NCBI GenBank assembly: GCA_900770445.1
Contig: CAAGKO010000068.1
Span: forward strand, 1 to 24,332
Source: an uncultured Oribacterium sp.
GTDB taxonomy: Bacteria; Bacillota; Clostridia; Lachnospirales; Lachnospiraceae
Reading direction: 5' to 3'
Length of the DNA: 24,332 nucleotides
In this document: positions 22,734-24,332 of the stretch, piece after piece
Numbering within the stretch: position 1 is the first letter of the stretch
How the letters are laid out: the number at the start of each line of letters is the position of its first letter
Position numbers and translations under genes: made by a program
The notes under the pieces: model-generated
Databases searched by the model: none
What the model was told of the DNA's origin: nothing
Seen by the model: the letters and a program-made list of their open reading frames with translations, nothing else

Positions 22734-23057
22734 ATGTCTGCCATCAATATGAATAAAGCACAGTTTGATCAGTTCATGCACGAAGAGAAGCCTGTGTTAG
22801 TCGACTATTGGGCACCGTGGTGTGTCTACTGCCGCAGGATCGCACCGGCCTATGAGAAAATCGCGGAAGAGTACGGCGATCAGCTCGTGATCGGAAAGGT
22901 AAATATCGATGAGGAGTCGCAGCTCGCAGAAGCGGAGAAGATCGAAGTGATTCCGACGCTGGTTCTTTATCGCGGCGGAAAGGCGGTCGATTCGATCGTG
23001 GCACCGGATTCGAAGGCCGCGATCGAGCGCTTCATCCAGGACGCTATGGAAAAATAA
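22734..23057 (+). CDS. trxA: Thioredoxin with atypical WCVYC active site
   Basis: Small cytosolic thiol-disulfide oxidoreductase reduced by TrxB. The 107-residue thioredoxin fold is complete: VLVDYWAPWC (21-30), second active-site Cys33, VNIDEE (57-62), and the cis-proline VIPTLVLY (Pro74). The active site is WCVYC rather than WCGPC, and the usual Gly/Pro pair between the cysteines is replaced by Val/Tyr, which should shift redox potential or partner choice. An ATG at 22719 is in frame, but GGAGG at 22721-22725 lies within that extension, so ATG 22734 with an eight-base gap is the start. trxB follows after 16 bases, so the two form a dedicated operon. Confidence 0.93.
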   Translation: MSAINMNKAQFDQFMHEEKPVLVDYWAPWCVYCRRIAPAYEKIAEEYGDQLVIGKVNIDEESQLAEAEKIEVIPTLVLYRGGKAVDSIVAPDSKAAIERFIQDAMEK

Positions 23058-23073
23058 GAAGGAGGGCGGTCGT

Positions 23074-24015
23074 ATGAATCCGAATCATGTATACGATATG
23101 ATCATCGTGGGCGGCGGTCCGGGTGGCTATACATCCGCACTCTATGCCGCCAGAGCCGGTCTCGACACGGTGGTACTGGAGAAGCTGTCCGCCGGCGGGC
23201 AGATGGCCCTGTCCCAGCAGATCGATAATTATCCGGGCTTCGAGGATGGCATCGACGGCTTCACGCTGGGCGAGAAAATGCAGCAGCAGGCGGAGAAATT
23301 CGGTGCCGTCACAGAGTACGCGGAAGTCTCGAAGCTGGATTTAAGCGAAACGCCGAAGCGAATAGAAACCAGCTCCGGCACCTATCTCGGAAAGACGGTC
23401 GTGATCGCGCCCGGCGCGACGCCCCGGGCGCTCGGAATCCCAGAGGAGCAGGCCCTGGTCGGCCGTGGGGTCGCCTACTGTGCGGCCTGTGACGGGATGT
23501 TCTACCGAGGAAAAACCGTGGTCGTCGTAGGCGGTGGCAACTCCGCCGTCGCCGACGCCCTCCTTCTCAGCCGTATCGCGCAGAAGGTCATCCTCGTTCA
23601 TCGCAGAGACAGCTTACGTGCCGAGAAAATCTATCATGACCAGCTCATGCATACGGCCAATGTTGAGTTCCGGTGGAACAGCACCGTCACGGAGCTGCTT
23701 CATGACGAGCACTTAACCGGCGTCCGCCTGAAGGATACCGTCACGGGCGAAGAGTCAACACTCGCCTGCGACGGCCTGTTTGTCAGCGTCGGCAGAAAAC
23801 CTGCCACCGAACTCGTCGCCGGACAGCTCGCACTCGACGATCACGGCTATATCGCAGCCGGTGAAAGCACGGAAACCAGCATCCCGGGCGTCTATGCCGT
23901 CGGCGACGTCCGGACGAAAGCCCTTCGCCAGATCGTCACCGCGGTGGCCGATGGTGCCGTCGCCGTACATATGGCGGAAGAGTACATCGCGAGAAGCAAT
24001 TCAAAAATTTCTTAG
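23074..24015 (+). CDS. trxB: Thioredoxin reductase (NADPH-type FAD/disulfide oxidoreductase)
   Basis: Transfers electrons from NADPH through FAD and a redox disulfide to thioredoxin. FAD-binding IIVGGGPGGYTSALYAARAG (10-29), disulfide CAACD (Cys136, Cys139; most relatives have CATCD), second nucleotide site VVGGGNSAVADAL (151-163), and the NADPH-specifying HRRDSLRAEK (176-185) are all present, as is the C-terminal FAD motif GVYAVGDVR. The 313-residue length is standard. The HRR motif argues for NADPH rather than ferredoxin or flavin as donor. AAGGAGG precedes ATG 23074. It is co-transcribed with trxA from the promoter at 22616. Confidence 0.95.
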   Translation: MNPNHVYDMIIVGGGPGGYTSALYAARAGLDTVVLEKLSAGGQMALSQQIDNYPGFEDGIDGFTLGEKMQQQAEKFGAVTEYAEVSKLDLSETPKRIETSSGTYLGKTVVIAPGATPRALGIPEEQALVGRGVAYCAACDGMFYRGKTVVVVGGGNSAVADALLLSRIAQKVILVHRRDSLRAEKIYHDQLMHTANVEFRWNSTVTELLHDEHLTGVRLKDTVTGEESTLACDGLFVSVGRKPATELVAGQLALDDHGYIAAGESTETSIPGVYAVGDVRTKALRQIVTAVADGAVAVHMAEEYIARSNSKIS

Positions 24016-24265
24016 TACGGGATATATATTCAGAGCTGACTTATCGAGCGATACCGACTATGTTTTCGAACGAAAAATCTCCCCTAGGCTGGTAAACTGA
24101 GGCGATTATGTTATCGAGGGTACGAAGACGAATGCCGGAACAAGGAAGCTCCCAATGACGGATGATGTATGGTTAATGTCTGCAGGCATACCTACTGCAG
24201 CAATATGGCAAGAGACCTATGAAACAGAATATGTTCAGAGTAATTTAATATGGCTATTGTTTCGT
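24016..24265. other. Intergenic stretch after trxB with no recognisable gene
   Basis: No open frame with a ribosome site and plausible length was seen on either strand; the longest candidate reading is under 20 codons or is the out-of-frame shadow of trxB. CTGCAG repeats twice around 24180-24200 as a small inverted repeat. No riboswitch or tRNA pattern was recognised. Confidence 0.4.
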
Positions 24266-24294
24266 CCCCGGGCATTGCGTCCGGGGCATTTTTT
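24266..24294 (+). terminator. Intrinsic terminator downstream of trxAB
   Basis: CCCCGG (24266-24271) pairs with CCGGGG (24281-24286) around a 9-base loop, followed by CA and six T (24289-24294). It lies 250 bases after the trxB stop, so it may end the trxAB message or an RNA starting in the gap. Confidence 0.7.
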
Positions 24295-24332
24295 CATTGA
24301 GAGTAGCCTGTTATGAAGTGACCGTTGTCAAG

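Noticed and set aside
1..24332. CRISPR arrays, tRNA or rRNA genes, known riboswitches, prophage genes
   Set aside because: No regularly spaced repeats, cloverleaf patterns, conserved riboswitch cores or phage proteins were seen on either strand.

Overview
The window looks like chromosome of an anaerobic, moderately high-GC Firmicute, most likely a Clostridia/Lachnospiraceae-type bacterium. Reasons: a Gram-positive PolC-type replicative polymerase, the non-mevalonate isoprenoid genes dxr and ispG in a pyrH-frr-uppS-cdsA-dxr-rseP-ispG-polC series, strong AGGAGG ribosome sites, and a thioredoxin with a WCVYC active site. The species assignment is inference; no rRNA or tRNA gene is present.

Layout. 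(1) Positions 1-12270, plus strand: a housekeeping block running from the presumed 3' flank of tsf (off the left edge) through UMP kinase, ribosome recycling factor, undecaprenyl-PP synthase, CDP-diglyceride synthase, DXP reductoisomerase, the RseP site-2 protease, IspG and DNA polymerase III PolC. It ends in two strong hairpins, one of which can terminate in both directions. (2) Positions 12277-13470, minus strand: prephenate dehydrogenase (tyrA) with a C-terminal ACT domain and a recognisable promoter covered by a palindrome. (3) Positions about 13500-19930: an AT-richer island with different codon use. It holds a remnant of a Gfo/Idh/MocA oxidoreductase, an FCD-type GntR regulator, a tripartite tricarboxylate transporter (tctC-tctB-tctA), a D-2-hydroxyacid dehydrogenase and a YhcH/NanQ-type cupin, followed by a terminator and an internally deleted IS3 transposase. 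Four CTGTTATAACAG-type sites mark the regulator's probable operators, one in a leftward promoter facing the broken oxidoreductase. (4) Positions 20040-22411: back in host-like composition, a two-gene unit of a duplicated DUF1538 membrane protein and a tandem (double-domain) PII-like protein. (5) Positions 22560-24332: a promoter with phased TGACCTA repeats, trxA, trxB and a terminator.

How it fits together: region 1 couples translation/nucleotide genes to isoprenoid, undecaprenyl and phospholipid supply. The island looks like an acquired sugar-acid or hydroxy-acid uptake and oxidation module that has lost at least one gene. A short motif GGGTCWGACCCC occurs three times, at the left edge of the island, at its right edge next to the IS3 remnant, and after the DUF1538-PII pair, so it marks the rearranged junctions. 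The least understood unit is the DUF1538 membrane protein with its tandem PII-like partner, probably a regulated transporter of unknown substrate.
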